NCBI GenBank assembly: GCA_016936555.1
Contig: JAFGXR010000114.1
Location: forward strand, 1 to 64,000
Origin: Spirochaetales bacterium
Lineage (GTDB): Bacteria; Spirochaetota; Spirochaetia; DSM-2461
DNA length: 64,000 bases
Direction: 5' to 3'
Shown piece by piece: positions 22,464 to 32,258 of this stretch (the stretch's first letter is position 1; every line of letters starts with the position of its first letter). The translations under genes were made by a program, and so were the position numbers. Under the pieces are notes generated by a model. The model saw nothing but the letters and a program-made list of their open reading frames with translations. It had not been told where the DNA came from and ran no database searches.

Positions 22464-25400
22464 ATGAAAGTTTCCGATTTTGCCATCAAACATCCCGCCA
22501 TTATCTCCATTCTGCTGGTCGTTCTTCTTCTCTTCGGAGTTATGTCAGCCATACAGCTGCCCCAGGATTACCTGGCGGATATCAGTCTGCCCACTGCCAT
22601 GATTCTGACAACCTATCCCGGAGGAAGTCCCGGAGACATTGAACGGGAAATAACAAAACCTCTGGAAGATGAACTGAGCACTATTTCGGGACTGGACGAA
22701 ATCTCTTCCGTTTCTCTCAATTCCCTATCGAATATCATCCTTGATTTTGAGATGGGGCAGGAGGTCAGCGACCGGCTGATCGATATAAGGGAAAAAATCA
22801 ACAACGTTCTCCCCGACCTGCCCGAAGGAATATCGGGATCGCCATCGATCGTGGAGTTTAATTCATCAGTCAAGCCGATTTTTATTTTTACTGTTGAGAC
22901 GGCCATGACAAATGATGATCTAAGCCTGTTTATCGATGATATCCTCAAGCCGGCCATAGCCAGGATAGACGGCGTCTCCGAGGTTTCGATAAACGGCCTG
23001 AGGGAATCGATTGTGCAAGTGGAGCTGGACCTGGATCGGCTTGAGGCTCTGGAGATTCCCGTGCTCGATATTTACAATGTCCTCAGATACAGCAACGTCG
23101 CCTTTCCCGGTGGTGATGTTCAGTTCCAGGGAAACCGGACGACCATCAGGACCGAAGGGGAATACGGCTCTCTCGATGATTTGAGAAATGTAGTCGTCTC
23201 CTTTGCCGATGAGCAGTATATCCGCTTATCCGATGTGGCTTCCGTTGAAAGAGTTCTGGAAAAACCCGATCTCTATGCGGTCAACAGGGGAGAAGAGACC
23301 ATCACGGTCAGCATCATAAAAAAGAGAAAAGCCGATACGGGTAAAATCGTTGCATCCATAAATGAGGTACTGTCGGAGATGGATGATCAGGCGGATTTTT
23401 CCGTGCTTCTCGATGACAGCCGGAATATCAATCTGTCCATAAATTCGGTTCAGCGCTCGGCTCTGCTCGGAGCTTTTCTGGCAATTCTCGTTCTCCTTCT
23501 GTTCCTTCATAACGGAACAACGACGCTTATTGTCGCAGTTTCAATTCCCGTTTCCGTGCTGATGGCTTTTATCGGTTTGAAGTTGAAAGGCCAGACCATC
23601 AACCTTCTGACTCTGGGCGGCATGACTGTTGCCATCGGCATGATTGTTGACTCCTCGATTGTGGTACTGGAAAATATTCACAGGCACTTCAAAGCTGGAA
23701 AATCAGCTATGGAAGCCGCTTCAATCGGCACTTCGGAGGTGGGGGGGGCTATTATCGCTTCAACATCCACCTCGCTGGCCGCCTTTATCCCCATATTGTT
23801 CCTGGAGGATTTTACGGGGATCGTTCTCAAAGATGTGGCTCTGACAATCATTTATTCCCTGACCGGCGCCATGTTCGTGGCCATCATAGTGGTTCCCTTT
23901 CTTTCGTCGAGAATATTGAAGGAACAGAAAATGAAAGAGGGCGGTCTCGCTCAGAAATTGAGCCGGTCCATTGAATCGGTCATCGATTTTATGACGGAAC
24001 AGTATAAAAGAATGCTCCATTGGGCTCTGGAGAGCTGGAAATTTATACTTGTTGTCGCCTTTCTCGTACTCGGACTGACCTTCCTGGTTTTCAATATGCT
24101 CGGATTCCAGTTTCTTGAGGCTACGGATATGGGGGAAATCCAGATCTCCATCGATTTTCCCGGAAGCTATTCAATCGAAGAGAGCCGAGACAAACTTCTC
24201 GAAATCGAAGATCTCATATACAGAGAGGTTCCGGAAGCGACTGGCGGACTCTTCTATGCGGGACTTAACAACTTTTTCGCAACCAGTCCCGTGCCCGACA
24301 GGGGATTTGTCTCTCTCTCGCTCTCCTCTCAGGGAGAGAGAAACAGGGATGTTTTTGAAATCATTGATTTGCTTCAGTATGAAATTCCCAGGCAGATCAC
24401 CGATATTGATGTCTCTGTTGTCAACGGGGGCTTGAGTTCTCTTATGGCTGTGGCCACCGGAGGTGAGGGGTACAGCCTTGAACTCTTCGGATCCGATATG
24501 GATATCCTCATCGAAACTGCCGAGACTCTTGTCCGGATGCTGGAAGAAGACCCCGATGTGGACCGCGCCGATATGAATGTCTCCTTTACATCGGGAAGCC
24601 TCGTTTCCCGTCTCGATCTGGGAGCCATGGGGGAACTGGGGGTCGTTCCCTATGAAGCCGCCATGACGCTCAGAGCTGTATTTCACGGACTGGATTCGGG
24701 TGTATACAGGGAAGGGGACAGCGATTATCCCATATTTCTAACCACGCCCTATGCCGGAGGCGCTGTCGGAGAGGATGCTTTCTACCGGCTCTTTGCCGAT
24801 TCGCAGACAGGCAGGAAGATCTCCTTTGCCACCATTGCAAACCTTGAGTCGGAAAGATCCCTTGATACCATAAACAGGAAAAATAAAGTCCGCTCCGTAC
24901 AGGTGACGGCCATTCCCAGAGGGTCGGATATCCGGGGCATCAGCACCAGAACGGCTCAATTCATAAAAGACCGGGGACTTCCCCCCGGCGTGAAGTGGCA
25001 GATTGCCGGTCAGTCGGCAGAGACGTTCAATTCCTTTAAATCTCTTCTCGCCGCCATGGCCATTGCCGTCTTTCTGGTTTACGTCGTCATGGTCATACAG
25101 TTCGAACGGTATACGCAGCCTCTGGTAGTCATGGCATCGGTCCCCTTCTGTATCATCGGCGTAGCCGGAGGTCTGCTGATTTTCGGATCCGGTCTGTCCA
25201 TCGTTGCATTTCTCGGGACAATCGCGCTGGCCGGGATAGTCGTGAATAACGCCATCGTTATGATCGACTATATCAACCTGCTGAGAAAAAGAGATTCCAT
25301 GGAACTGAAAGAGGCCGTTCTGTACGGCAGTTCCTCCCGCCTGAAACCTATCCTTATGACAACCCTGACAACCGTTCTGGGAGTCATCCCCATGGCAGTC

Positions 25401-25538
25401 GGGTTGGGTGAGGGATCGGCCATTTACGGGCCTCTGGGACAGACGATTGCCGGGGGATTGATAACCTCTACATTTATCACCCTTTTTATCATACCCATCC
25501 TCTATTTCCGGCTGGAAAAAAGGAAGGAAAAAAAATAG
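22464..25538 (+). CDS. RND-family efflux pump (inner-membrane component)
   Basis: 1024 aa, full length for HAE-type RND pumps (AcrB about 1049). Two six-helix bundles each follow a first helix (V-S-D-F-A-I-K-H-P-A-I-I-S-I-L and the mid-protein W-K-F-I-L-V-V-A-F-L-V-L). Family marks include Y-P-G-G-S-P-G-D-I-E, G-M-I-V-D-S-S-I-V-V-L-E-N-I for the TM4 proton-relay region, and A-G-I-V-V-N-N-A-I-V-M-I-D in the second half. Proton-driven export of drugs or lipophilic compounds is known for the family; the substrate is unknown. It ends a two-gene operon under the TetR operator. Confidence 0.95.
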   Translation: MKVSDFAIKHPAIISILLVVLLLFGVMSAIQLPQDYLADISLPTAMILTTYPGGSPGDIEREITKPLEDELSTISGLDEISSVSLNSLSNIILDFEMGQEVSDRLIDIREKINNVLPDLPEGISGSPSIVEFNSSVKPIFIFTVETAMTNDDLSLFIDDILKPAIARIDGVSEVSINGLRESIVQVELDLDRLEALEIPVLDIYNVLRYSNVAFPGGDVQFQGNRTTIRTEGEYGSLDDLRNVVVSFADEQYIRLSDVASVERVLEKPDLYAVNRGEETITVSIIKKRKADTGKIVASINEVLSEMDDQADFSVLLDDSRNINLSINSVQRSALLGAFLAILVLLLFLHNGTTTLIVAVSIPVSVLMAFIGLKLKGQTINLLTLGGMTVAIGMIVDSSIVVLENIHRHFKAGKSAMEAASIGTSEVGGAIIASTSTSLAAFIPILFLEDFTGIVLKDVALTIIYSLTGAMFVAIIVVPFLSSRILKEQKMKEGGLAQKLSRSIESVIDFMTEQYKRMLHWALESWKFILVVAFLVLGLTFLVFNMLGFQFLEATDMGEIQISIDFPGSYSIEESRDKLLEIEDLIYREVPEATGGLFYAGLNNFFATSPVPDRGFVSLSLSSQGERNRDVFEIIDLLQYEIPRQITDIDVSVVNGGLSSLMAVATGGEGYSLELFGSDMDILIETAETLVRMLEEDPDVDRADMNVSFTSGSLVSRLDLGAMGELGVVPYEAAMTLRAVFHGLDSGVYREGDSDYPIFLTTPYAGGAVGEDAFYRLFADSQTGRKISFATIANLESERSLDTINRKNKVRSVQVTAIPRGSDIRGISTRTAQFIKDRGLPPGVKWQIAGQSAETFNSFKSLLAAMAIAVFLVYVVMVIQFERYTQPLVVMASVPFCIIGVAGGLLIFGSGLSIVAFLGTIALAGIVVNNAIVMIDYINLLRKRDSMELKEAVLYGSSSRLKPILMTTLTTVLGVIPMAVGLGEGSAIYGPLGQTIAGGLITSTFITLFIIPILYFRLEKRKEKK

Positions 25539-25551
25539 AAAAAAGTTTCTC

Positions 25552-25587
25552 ATATCGCCTTTTATGTCTTCCCTAAAAAGGCGATAT
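25552..25587. other. Perfect 12-bp inverted repeat after the RND gene
   Basis: ATATCGCCTTTT (25552-25563) and AAAAGGCGATAT (25576-25587), 12-base loop. There is no T-run after it, so it is a weak terminator for the RND operon at best; it overlaps a TATAAT that could serve the decarboxylase gene, so it may be an operator. Confidence 0.45.
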
Positions 25588-25803
25588 ATAATATCACTTC
25601 TTAGGCTGTAAGCCACGGCCAGAAAATGGATTCCTTTGCTGACCGCTTATTTTATTCAGATTGTGATGCTGTTGAGGAAAACAGTGTCCTCGAGTCGACC
25701 ACCCTGTCTGGTTATATGGTTTGAATGTTAATAAGCGAGATCGGTAGAAAAGATCCCGGAAAACAACCATGGACAGTTCCCGGCTCGGATCAGGAGGTGT
25801 TCT
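25585..25803 (+). promoter_or_regulatory. Putative promoter and long 5' leader of the decarboxylase gene
   Basis: A TATAAT at 25586-25591 would give a leader of about 200 nt before ATG 25804. The leader holds short hairpins (GGCT-GTA-AGCC) and, directly before the AGGAGG ribosome site, an imperfect stem from GATCC (about 25758) to GGATC (about 25790). No known riboswitch class is recognised. Polyamine-responsive translation control is conceivable but only a guess. Confidence 0.3.
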
Positions 25804-26994
25804 ATGGTTATCGAAGAAAAAGCCGGTAAGCCTTACAATTTCCCCCTTTCGCGTTTCGTCTCCAAGACAAGATTCGAAAAAATAAAAAAATTCTCCGAAA
25901 ATGTTCAGACCCCTTTTCTTCTGGTGGATCTCAACATCATAAAAAAGAATTATCAGAGCCTGACAAAAAACATGCCCCTGGCCAAGGTGTATTACGCCGT
26001 CAAGTCAAACCCGATGGAGGAAGTCATTCTGCTTCTCCGCGATCTGGGATCGAATTTCGATGTGGCCACAGTCTATGAGCTCGATCAGCTGCTAAAGCTG
26101 GGGATCAGTCCCGACAGAATCAGTTTCGGCAACACCATAAAAAAAAGCCGCGATATAGCCTATTTCTACAATAATGGCGTAAGGCTTTTCGCTACTGATT
26201 CGGAAGAGGATGTGAGAAAAATCGGAGCCAACGCACCGGGATCAAAAGTATTTTTCAGAATACTGACGGAAGGAACAGGCGCCGACTGGCCTCTTTCCAG
26301 GAAATTCGGAACTCACCCCGATGCCATACTGGGGCATATTTCTCTAGCCCAGGAAATGGGACTTGAACCTTACGGGCTCTCATTTCATGTGGGATCCCAA
26401 CAGCGCGATATCGGAGAATGGGACGCGGCTATCGCTCACTGTACCTATATATTCAATGCCGCTGCCGAAATAGGCATAAAGCTGAAGATGATCAATCTGG
26501 GAGGCGGTTTCCCCGCCAAGTATATTCAGCCGACGCCGAAACTTGAAATCTACACCAAGGAAATCATGCGCTTTCTCTCTGAGGACTTCGGCGATGATAT
26601 TCCCGAAATCATTGTGGAACCGGGGCGTTCTCTGGTCGCCGATTCAGGCGTCATCGTCTCCGAAGTCATAACGACGGCCTATAAATCAAAATACTCTCCC
26701 AGCAAATGGGTGTATACGGATATCGGGATGTTCGGCGGACTTATCGAGACAATGGATGAATCCATCAAGTTTCCCATCTACAGTGAAAAAGAAGGGGATG
26801 CGATCGATGTCATACTGGCCGGACCGACCTGCGACAGCATGGATATACTTTATGAGGATTATAAATACCAGCTGCCCGATACTCTGACAGAGGGTGATAA
26901 GCTCTACTTCATTACTACGGGAGCTTACACTCAGAGTTACAGTTCTGTAGGGTTTAACGGCTTTCCTCCTTTGAAAGCCTTTGTATTGAAATAG
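25804..26994 (+). CDS. Ornithine/lysine decarboxylase, alanine-racemase fold (type III PLP)
   Basis: 396 aa, eukaryotic-ODC-like fold. It converts ornithine (and/or lysine) to putrescine (cadaverine) with PLP. Seen: V-Y-Y-A-V-K-S-N-P with the PLP-binding Lys near residue 70, F-H-V-G-S-Q, N-L-G-G-G-F-P, the phosphate-binding E-P-G-R, A-G-P-T-C-D-S with the catalytic Cys, and G-A-Y-T-x6-F-N-G-F at the end. Relatives usually have C-G-P-T-C-D-S; Ala replaces the first Cys here. AGGAGG lies seven bases before ATG 25804. A hairpin at 27006-27033 follows. Substrate preference (Orn or Lys) cannot be set from sequence alone. Confidence 0.93.
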   Translation: MVIEEKAGKPYNFPLSRFVSKTRFEKIKKFSENVQTPFLLVDLNIIKKNYQSLTKNMPLAKVYYAVKSNPMEEVILLLRDLGSNFDVATVYELDQLLKLGISPDRISFGNTIKKSRDIAYFYNNGVRLFATDSEEDVRKIGANAPGSKVFFRILTEGTGADWPLSRKFGTHPDAILGHISLAQEMGLEPYGLSFHVGSQQRDIGEWDAAIAHCTYIFNAAAEIGIKLKMINLGGGFPAKYIQPTPKLEIYTKEIMRFLSEDFGDDIPEIIVEPGRSLVADSGVIVSEVITTAYKSKYSPSKWVYTDIGMFGGLIETMDESIKFPIYSEKEGDAIDVILAGPTCDSMDILYEDYKYQLPDTLTEGDKLYFITTGAYTQSYSSVGFNGFPPLKAFVLK

Positions 26995-27005
26995 ATTCTG
27001 AAAAG

Positions 27006-27033
27006 GCCGGAACGGCTTCCTGTTCCGGCTTCA
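27006..27033 (+). terminator. Terminator-like hairpin after the decarboxylase
   Basis: GCCGGAAC / GTTCCGGC (27006-27013 with 27022-27029), 8-base loop, followed by TTCATTC, a weak T-tract. Confidence 0.5.
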
Positions 27034-27117
27034 TTCAAAAGAAATGTAGAAAAAAAGACATATATCCTGTTCCGGATTGTTTTGGAAATCAATTTTTTGT
27101 GTAAAAATCTTATTGTT

Positions 27118-27567
27118 ATGAAATCAAAAGACACCGAAATTCTCGATATTGCGTACAGAATCAATATTGATGAGATCGATGAACAGCATTCCCGCTGGCT
27201 TGAAATATATCAGGAATCTCTTTCGCTCGCTTCAGGTCATGATCATGATGATGAGACTCAGGAAAAAATGAAGATCCTGGTCGCTAAAATGTACGAATAT
27301 GCCCGCGCTCATTTAAAATTTGAAGAAAAATTTATGGAGAGCATAGGATATCCCGTATTGGTTGAACATAAACTGCAGCATCTGGAACTGGATAAGAGCA
27401 TTTCCGATCTTTTTGTGAAACTCTTTAACGGGGATCCTATTGATAAAGAGAAGCTCATATCTCAGATAAAGGTCTGGCTTTATCAGCATATCCTGGATCA
27501 CGATAAGAAGATCGCCGATTATGTTTCCGAGAAGGGGATTGATGTTTCGGAAATTACCGGGTTCTGA
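27118..27567 (+). CDS. Bacteriohemerythrin
   Basis: 149 aa from ATG 27118; an upstream in-frame extension (27082) only covers promoter-like sequence. It is a di-iron oxygen-binding four-helix protein. The ligand pattern is complete: D-E-Q-H (first His), H-L-K-F-E-E (His and Glu), V-E-H-K-L-Q-H (two His) and Y-Q-H-I-L-D-H-D (two His, Asp). The single-domain form may store or sense O2, or deliver it to oxygenases or detoxifying enzymes; in an anaerobe oxygen protection is likely (inference). It converges with the sulfatase gene. Confidence 0.93.
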   Translation: MKSKDTEILDIAYRINIDEIDEQHSRWLEIYQESLSLASGHDHDDETQEKMKILVAKMYEYARAHLKFEEKFMESIGYPVLVEHKLQHLELDKSISDLFVKLFNGDPIDKEKLISQIKVWLYQHILDHDKKIADYVSEKGIDVSEITGF

Positions 27568-27572
27568 TAAGT

Positions 27573-28928
27573 TCAAAGATAATCATCGGGATTATCCGAA
27601 TCCGGTTCAATACATTCAGTCTGATTTACAATCGATCCTTCAGGTTTTTGAATTTCTCCTTTTCTCAGAGGATCATTTGTCGAAATCTGCCACTCTGTTA
27701 GAATCTTATCCAGTTTTTCAGTCACGCTTAGATAGAGCGGATCATCTATCAGATTATTTTTTTCCATAGGATCGAAATATAGATCATAAAGCTCCGCTGA
27801 AGGTTTGCGTCTCTTCTCAATACCACCGCTAATAAGAAGATCTTTCGCAGCACAGTTATCAATATTGGATAGACGGAAACGCAAATCCTCCCGGTCTAGG
27901 TTTTTCACATAGTTATACCGCTCCGTTCTGACCGACCTGACCGGTTCAAAAGAAGTGTGGAAATTGATTTCACCGAAAATGTAATCTCTGTGCGGTTTTT
28001 CCGGTTCGTCGAAGAGATGAGCAAAGCTCTTCCCCTGCAGGTTCTCAGGCATTTCGTACCCGAGAAGATCGCAGAGTGTCGGAAAGAGATCGACCTGGGA
28101 GACAAGAGCATTGGAAAAGGGTGCCGGTGAAGGCTTTCCCGGCACTTTTATCATCAGACCGACACCCATACCCGCCTCGTTGAGGTTGCATTTTGCATAG
28201 GGTAGGGCAATTCCATGATCGGTTGTAACTATTACTATTGTGTTTTCCCCATTCGGGCCCTCTTCCAGGTTTTGAATAATGATTTTAAATACCTGATCGT
28301 AAATCAGTTGCGATTCGAGAAACCGGCCGTGATCCTCTCTTGTTTGATCGTTGTTGTAGATCTGGGGAAGCGGTTTGACCTGTTCCGGATCGATTGTTTT
28401 TAGAACGGGATACTCTCTGTGAGTGGAATAGAGACCCATGGAAAGAAAAAAAGGTTTATCCCGCTTTTCCGAAAGCCATTGCGCCGCCTTTTTTCCGTTT
28501 GCCAGATCCCATGCTGCAGTCGATTCACAGTTTATTTCACCTTTATCAATCGGTTCGGTAATATTACGGCTGTAGCCGATGACCTCTCCGCCTTCTTGAA
28601 AATCAAAACATCCGGCTCCTTCGTGCTGCACTCCGCAGAGCACAGTTTCATATCCTTTATTGTTGAGAAAAGAAACAAGGTGTCTGTTGTAATCTGTTAA
28701 TCTGAACCCCCTGTGAGCCAGACCCAGCATCCCGTTTGTGTGAGGATATTGTCCCGTCAGAAGCGACGCGCGGCTCGGAGAGCAGGTGGGGCCGGCACAG
28801 AAAGCCTGTCGGAAGGTAAGAGCCTTTTCAAGAGTCCACCGCGAGAGTTCCCGGGCGGCCGAATCTCCGTATCCGTAATGGGGAAAATACCGGCCGCTGT
28901 CATGGGAGTGGAAATAGAGAATATTCAT
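27573..28928 (-). CDS. Sulfatase (type I, Cys-type formylglycine)
   Basis: 451 aa alkaline-phosphatase-superfamily sulfatase that removes sulfate esters from glycans. The maturation motif C-S-P-S-R-A-S-L-L-T-G near residue 50 supplies the Cys converted to formylglycine; other metal-site parts are N-I-L-Y-F-H-S-H-D and T-T-D-H-G-I-A-L. No signal peptide, so it acts in the cytosol on imported oligosaccharides. It overlaps the DUF3604 gene by four bases and is the last gene of the sugar ABC operon. No functional FGE or anSME is visible in the window, so maturation must come from elsewhere. Confidence 0.92.
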   Translation of the reverse strand: MNILYFHSHDSGRYFPHYGYGDSAARELSRWTLEKALTFRQAFCAGPTCSPSRASLLTGQYPHTNGMLGLAHRGFRLTDYNRHLVSFLNNKGYETVLCGVQHEGAGCFDFQEGGEVIGYSRNITEPIDKGEINCESTAAWDLANGKKAAQWLSEKRDKPFFLSMGLYSTHREYPVLKTIDPEQVKPLPQIYNNDQTREDHGRFLESQLIYDQVFKIIIQNLEEGPNGENTIVIVTTDHGIALPYAKCNLNEAGMGVGLMIKVPGKPSPAPFSNALVSQVDLFPTLCDLLGYEMPENLQGKSFAHLFDEPEKPHRDYIFGEINFHTSFEPVRSVRTERYNYVKNLDREDLRFRLSNIDNCAAKDLLISGGIEKRRKPSAELYDLYFDPMEKNNLIDDPLYLSVTEKLDKILTEWQISTNDPLRKGEIQKPEGSIVNQTECIEPDSDNPDDYL

Positions 28929-30487
28929 TCAAACCAGATAGGACTGGACCAGGCCAGCTGACCGTTTTTCTGCAGTACTCTCACTCTGTACGTGTGGTCT
29001 GTGCTGTTGGCGGCATCATCAGTAAAACGGCAGTTTATCCGGTAGGCTTCTTCGGGAAGCGCTCTGTGAACTTTTGTTTTATAAGCCATTCCGAAAATCA
29101 CATCTTTGCGGTCCAGTTTTTCGGCTTCAACATCAAAGTTTTTTTCAATCAGTTCCGCTGATTCTTTCCGGTTCCAGATAATCCGGCTCCCTTCAGTCAG
29201 CTCTCCGATTGTCGTCTCCAGAGTCTCTCCATCGGAAACGATCTTTACCGGATTGTTTTTCTTTCCTCTGATTCTCAGAACATAACCGTTCTGGACTTTC
29301 TGGGTAATGGAATCCTGTTCGGTGACACCCTGAAAGGAAAAATGGTTTTTCTCCAGATCGTAGCTGTTTTCGTGGCTTGTCCAGCAGGGGATCGCTTCGA
29401 TGATCTCTCCTTCTGTAATCGTCACCGAACCGGTCCAGTTTTTCCTGGGAAGGTTGACCACATTGGAAGCCGGTCCCCATCCGAACTCAAAACGGAACTG
29501 ATATTCTCTTTTCTTTTCATCAACACCGGCACTAAACAGAGGGGAAAACCTGTCGATCACCACTTCGTCACGGACAAGTTCTACATAATCAATTTCATCA
29601 AGCCCCGCAACGGAAACTTCGAATTCTTTTTTTTCTGTCCGGTCTTTGACAACGCTTCCCATTACATGTTTTCCGCTCCTGAAAGAGAGGGAAATGCGGT
29701 CTCCCGAAACGCCGTATACGCGTCTGGCTTTGAATGCCTCCCAGAGAGACTCCCTTGTCAGGTTTTCCGCCCAGACGGCCGCCAGACCTCTCCCGTAATG
29801 TCCGGGGAGAGGACCCCAGTTGTCGGTCGAAGCGACAATTCCCACTTTTTGCCCCCTTTTGAGAGCTGCGGAGCAGGAGTTCTCATAGATATCCGGTCCG
29901 AGAAAGGGATTGGATCTGAGTCCTGAACCGAAATTGTCCCCTTCGGAGCTGCCGTGAATGGAATAGATTTCAGCAAAAGGAGATAACTCTTCATCGAAAA
30001 CGTCCCAGTTCTTTCCCCGGAAGTCCCGGATATATGCTGTGTGATGGGGGATGGCGATGGAGGGAACATCTCTCATTTTTTCATAAAGTTCCTCCAGTGT
30101 GTCGACGCGGAAAATCGGAGGATAGTCATTCCTGAAGAAAACATTGTGATCGCCCCAGGTTCCGTCTCCCTGCCACTCGAATCCGGGAAAGGCAACGAAT
30201 CTGCCTTCCTTATTATGTCTGGCAATAGCTTTGGTTGATTCCCTCCACTCAGTTTCCATCTCATCAGGAGATTTACCGGTCTCCACATTAAGCGGCTGTT
30301 TCCCCTTATCCTGGGAGGGGTGTCCTCCCTTTTTGAACGCAGGTGATGTACTGGGGTAATAGGCTGCGCAGTAGAAGTCCAGGTGCTTCTCAGCCGTATC
30401 CAGCCTTTCATCCATGGAAAAGTCGGGATCGGGAGCCTGATGGGTATTATCGTGCATCTCTCCCCAGAAGAGTTTATATTCAGTCAT
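28925..30487 (-). CDS. DUF3604 family protein (PHP-like)
   Basis: About 520 aa. The family resembles PHP metal-dependent phosphoesterases: G-E-M-H-D-N-T-H at the start, S-I-A-I-P-H-H-T-A-Y and V-A-S-T-D-N-W-G carry likely metal ligands, and R-R-V-Y-G-V-S-G-D-R-I is the family's late signature. DUF3604 genes often accompany sulfatases in polysaccharide loci; the exact reaction is not established to my knowledge. ATG 30487 is chosen over TTG 30502 because AAGGAG lies six bases before it. It lies between the permease genes and the sulfatase in one operon. Confidence 0.87.
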   Translation of the reverse strand: MTEYKLFWGEMHDNTHQAPDPDFSMDERLDTAEKHLDFYCAAYYPSTSPAFKKGGHPSQDKGKQPLNVETGKSPDEMETEWRESTKAIARHNKEGRFVAFPGFEWQGDGTWGDHNVFFRNDYPPIFRVDTLEELYEKMRDVPSIAIPHHTAYIRDFRGKNWDVFDEELSPFAEIYSIHGSSEGDNFGSGLRSNPFLGPDIYENSCSAALKRGQKVGIVASTDNWGPLPGHYGRGLAAVWAENLTRESLWEAFKARRVYGVSGDRISLSFRSGKHVMGSVVKDRTEKKEFEVSVAGLDEIDYVELVRDEVVIDRFSPLFSAGVDEKKREYQFRFEFGWGPASNVVNLPRKNWTGSVTITEGEIIEAIPCWTSHENSYDLEKNHFSFQGVTEQDSITQKVQNGYVLRIRGKKNNPVKIVSDGETLETTIGELTEGSRIIWNRKESAELIEKNFDVEAEKLDRKDVIFGMAYKTKVHRALPEEAYRINCRFTDDAANSTDHTYRVRVLQKNGQLAWSSPIWFE

Positions 30488-30502
30488 GGGATTCTCCTTC
30501 AA

Positions 30503-31327
30503 TTAACCTTTCAGCCCTGAAGAGGCTATGGATCGGACGATGTGTTTCTGCGCTGCCAGGAATCCGATGATAAGGGGGATCATCCCCATCACCAGAATGG
30601 GAAGAGCCATATCCCACTGGGCTTTGTAAATTCCGAAAAAGCTGTTGATTCCCAGAGGTATCGTGTGATGATTCCTTTTAATAAGAATCAGGAAGGGCAA
30701 AAGAAAGTCATTCCAGACCCATAAGCTCTGGAGTATGACTATGGTCGATGTCATGGTCCGCAACTGGGGAAAGAGTATTTTCCAGAAGAGGATAAAATCA
30801 TTACAACCGTCCAGTTTGGCGCTTTCCTCCAGGGAACGCGGGACATAGTTGAAGTAGCCCTTATAGAGAAAAATAGTTAGAGGCATACCGAATCCCCAGT
30901 AAAGTATGGACAGACCTACGGCATGAAGCATATTCAGTTTAGCTGCGACAACGACCAGAGGAATCATAATCGACTGAAAAGGAATAATCATGGCCAGAAT
31001 ATAAGTGGCGTACATAATGGAACTGGTACGGGATTTTACCCGGGCGATTTTCCAGGCAGCCATGGAACCGAAGACGATCATTCCTACGATGCTGATCGCT
31101 GTTATAAAGACCGTGTTCCCCAGAAGTCTCCAGAAATGTACTTTTTCTATGCCTTTAAGGTAGTTGGCGAAGCTCGGGCTTTCGGGCAGAGCTGAAGCGT
31201 TGATAATAATTTCGCTATAGCTTTTGAATGAATTCATCACAACAAAAAAGAAAGGCAGTAGAATGATGACCGCCAATAGGAACGTCAGAGCGTAGAAGAT
31301 GATTCTCATGGGATTTTTTTTGCTCAT
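30503..31327 (-). CDS. Carbohydrate ABC transporter permease (MalG/UgpE type)
   Basis: 274 aa, six helices. The EAA loop is V-P-R-S-L-E-E-S-A-K-L-D-G-C-N-D-F-I-L-F followed by I-L-F-P-Q-L, typical of the second permease of CUT1 sugar transporters. It pairs with the MalF-type permease, whose stop overlaps this start by one base, and with the binding protein further upstream. The ATPase is not encoded here; CUT1 systems often use a shared MsmK-type ATPase. Confidence 0.93.
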   Translation of the reverse strand: MSKKNPMRIIFYALTFLLAVIILLPFFFVVMNSFKSYSEIIINASALPESPSFANYLKGIEKVHFWRLLGNTVFITAISIVGMIVFGSMAAWKIARVKSRTSSIMYATYILAMIIPFQSIMIPLVVVAAKLNMLHAVGLSILYWGFGMPLTIFLYKGYFNYVPRSLEESAKLDGCNDFILFWKILFPQLRTMTSTIVILQSLWVWNDFLLPFLILIKRNHHTIPLGINSFFGIYKAQWDMALPILVMGMIPLIIGFLAAQKHIVRSIASSGLKG

Positions 31328-32199
31328 CAGAGTTCAACCTCCCGTTTCTGTGTAAACTTTACCTGCATAAGCGACAGGATCGCAACAAATATAAAAAACT
31401 CCACAGCTTTAGCCGATCCCATACCGTAATTCTGATAGAGAAAAGCTTCATTGTAGATGTTGATCGCCAGTGATTCAGTGGAACCGTAGGGTCCTCCACC
31501 GGTAAGTGAAAAAATTAGGGCGAAGAGCCGGAAAGAATTGACCAGAACGATAAAAATACTCACCGTAAAGGCCGGCACAATCAGGGGCAGAGTCACATGG
31601 GTAAACTGTTTGAATGCCGATGCGCCATCGATCTGAGCCGCCTCGAAGAGCTGCTCATCGATACTGTTCATCGAAGCAATATAAATCAGCATGACATAGC
31701 CGGCCTGCTGCCAGACGAAAACTATCAGGACGGCCCAGAAAGCCGAGTCCTCATTTCCCAGCCAGGAAATGGATTCAAACAGGCCGCCAAGGGAGGGCAG
31801 GGCCTGGGAAAAGATAAACTGCCAGACGAAACCGAGAATAATCCCGCCTATGACATTGGGAAGCACCAGAACGACGCGAAGCGTTGAATTCCATTTTGTG
31901 CTTCTGTGAAACAGCACAGCGTACATCAAGCCTATGAAATTGACGATGATACAGGCCGTCAGAGTAAATCTGCTTGTAAAAAACAGGGAATTGAGGAACC
32001 TTTCATCATTCTGAAACAGGCTGATATAGTTTTTCAATCCCACTATATTCATTTTGGATGAAATCCCGTTCCAGTCGGTCAGGGAGTAATATCCCCCGAT
32101 AAAAAAGGGGAACAGCACAAATATCAGAAAAATGGCATAGGGAAAAATAGTAAAAAGCCAGAAACTCTTTCGAGCCCGGTTTTGCATAATCGATGACAA
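31327..32199 (-). CDS. Carbohydrate ABC transporter permease (MalF/UgpA type)
   Basis: 290 aa, six helices. It has the CUT1 MalF-type EAA loop I-D-E-Q-L-F-E-A-A-Q-I-D-G-A-S-A-F-K-Q and the periplasmic Y-S-L-T-D-W-N-G near the first helix. It forms the heteromeric channel with the next gene's product. It lies 59 bp after the binding protein stop in the sulfated-glycan operon. Confidence 0.93.
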   Translation of the reverse strand: MSSIMQNRARKSFWLFTIFPYAIFLIFVLFPFFIGGYYSLTDWNGISSKMNIVGLKNYISLFQNDERFLNSLFFTSRFTLTACIIVNFIGLMYAVLFHRSTKWNSTLRVVLVLPNVIGGIILGFVWQFIFSQALPSLGGLFESISWLGNEDSAFWAVLIVFVWQQAGYVMLIYIASMNSIDEQLFEAAQIDGASAFKQFTHVTLPLIVPAFTVSIFIVLVNSFRLFALIFSLTGGGPYGSTESLAINIYNEAFLYQNYGMGSAKAVEFFIFVAILSLMQVKFTQKREVEL

Positions 32200-32258
32200 A
32201 GGATCCTCCTTGAGATTATCGGGGAAGGGACGGTCAGCCCCTTCCTCAATCTTTATTC

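Noticed and set aside
25552-25587. Strong terminator of the RND operon
   Set aside because: A perfect 12-bp repeat, but no T-run follows and the loop is large; recorded only as an inverted repeat.
24738-25616. Antisense ORF (292 codons, minus) over the RND gene
   Set aside because: Low-complexity His/Gly/Asp/Gln composition typical of a reverse shadow; the RND frame is unambiguous.
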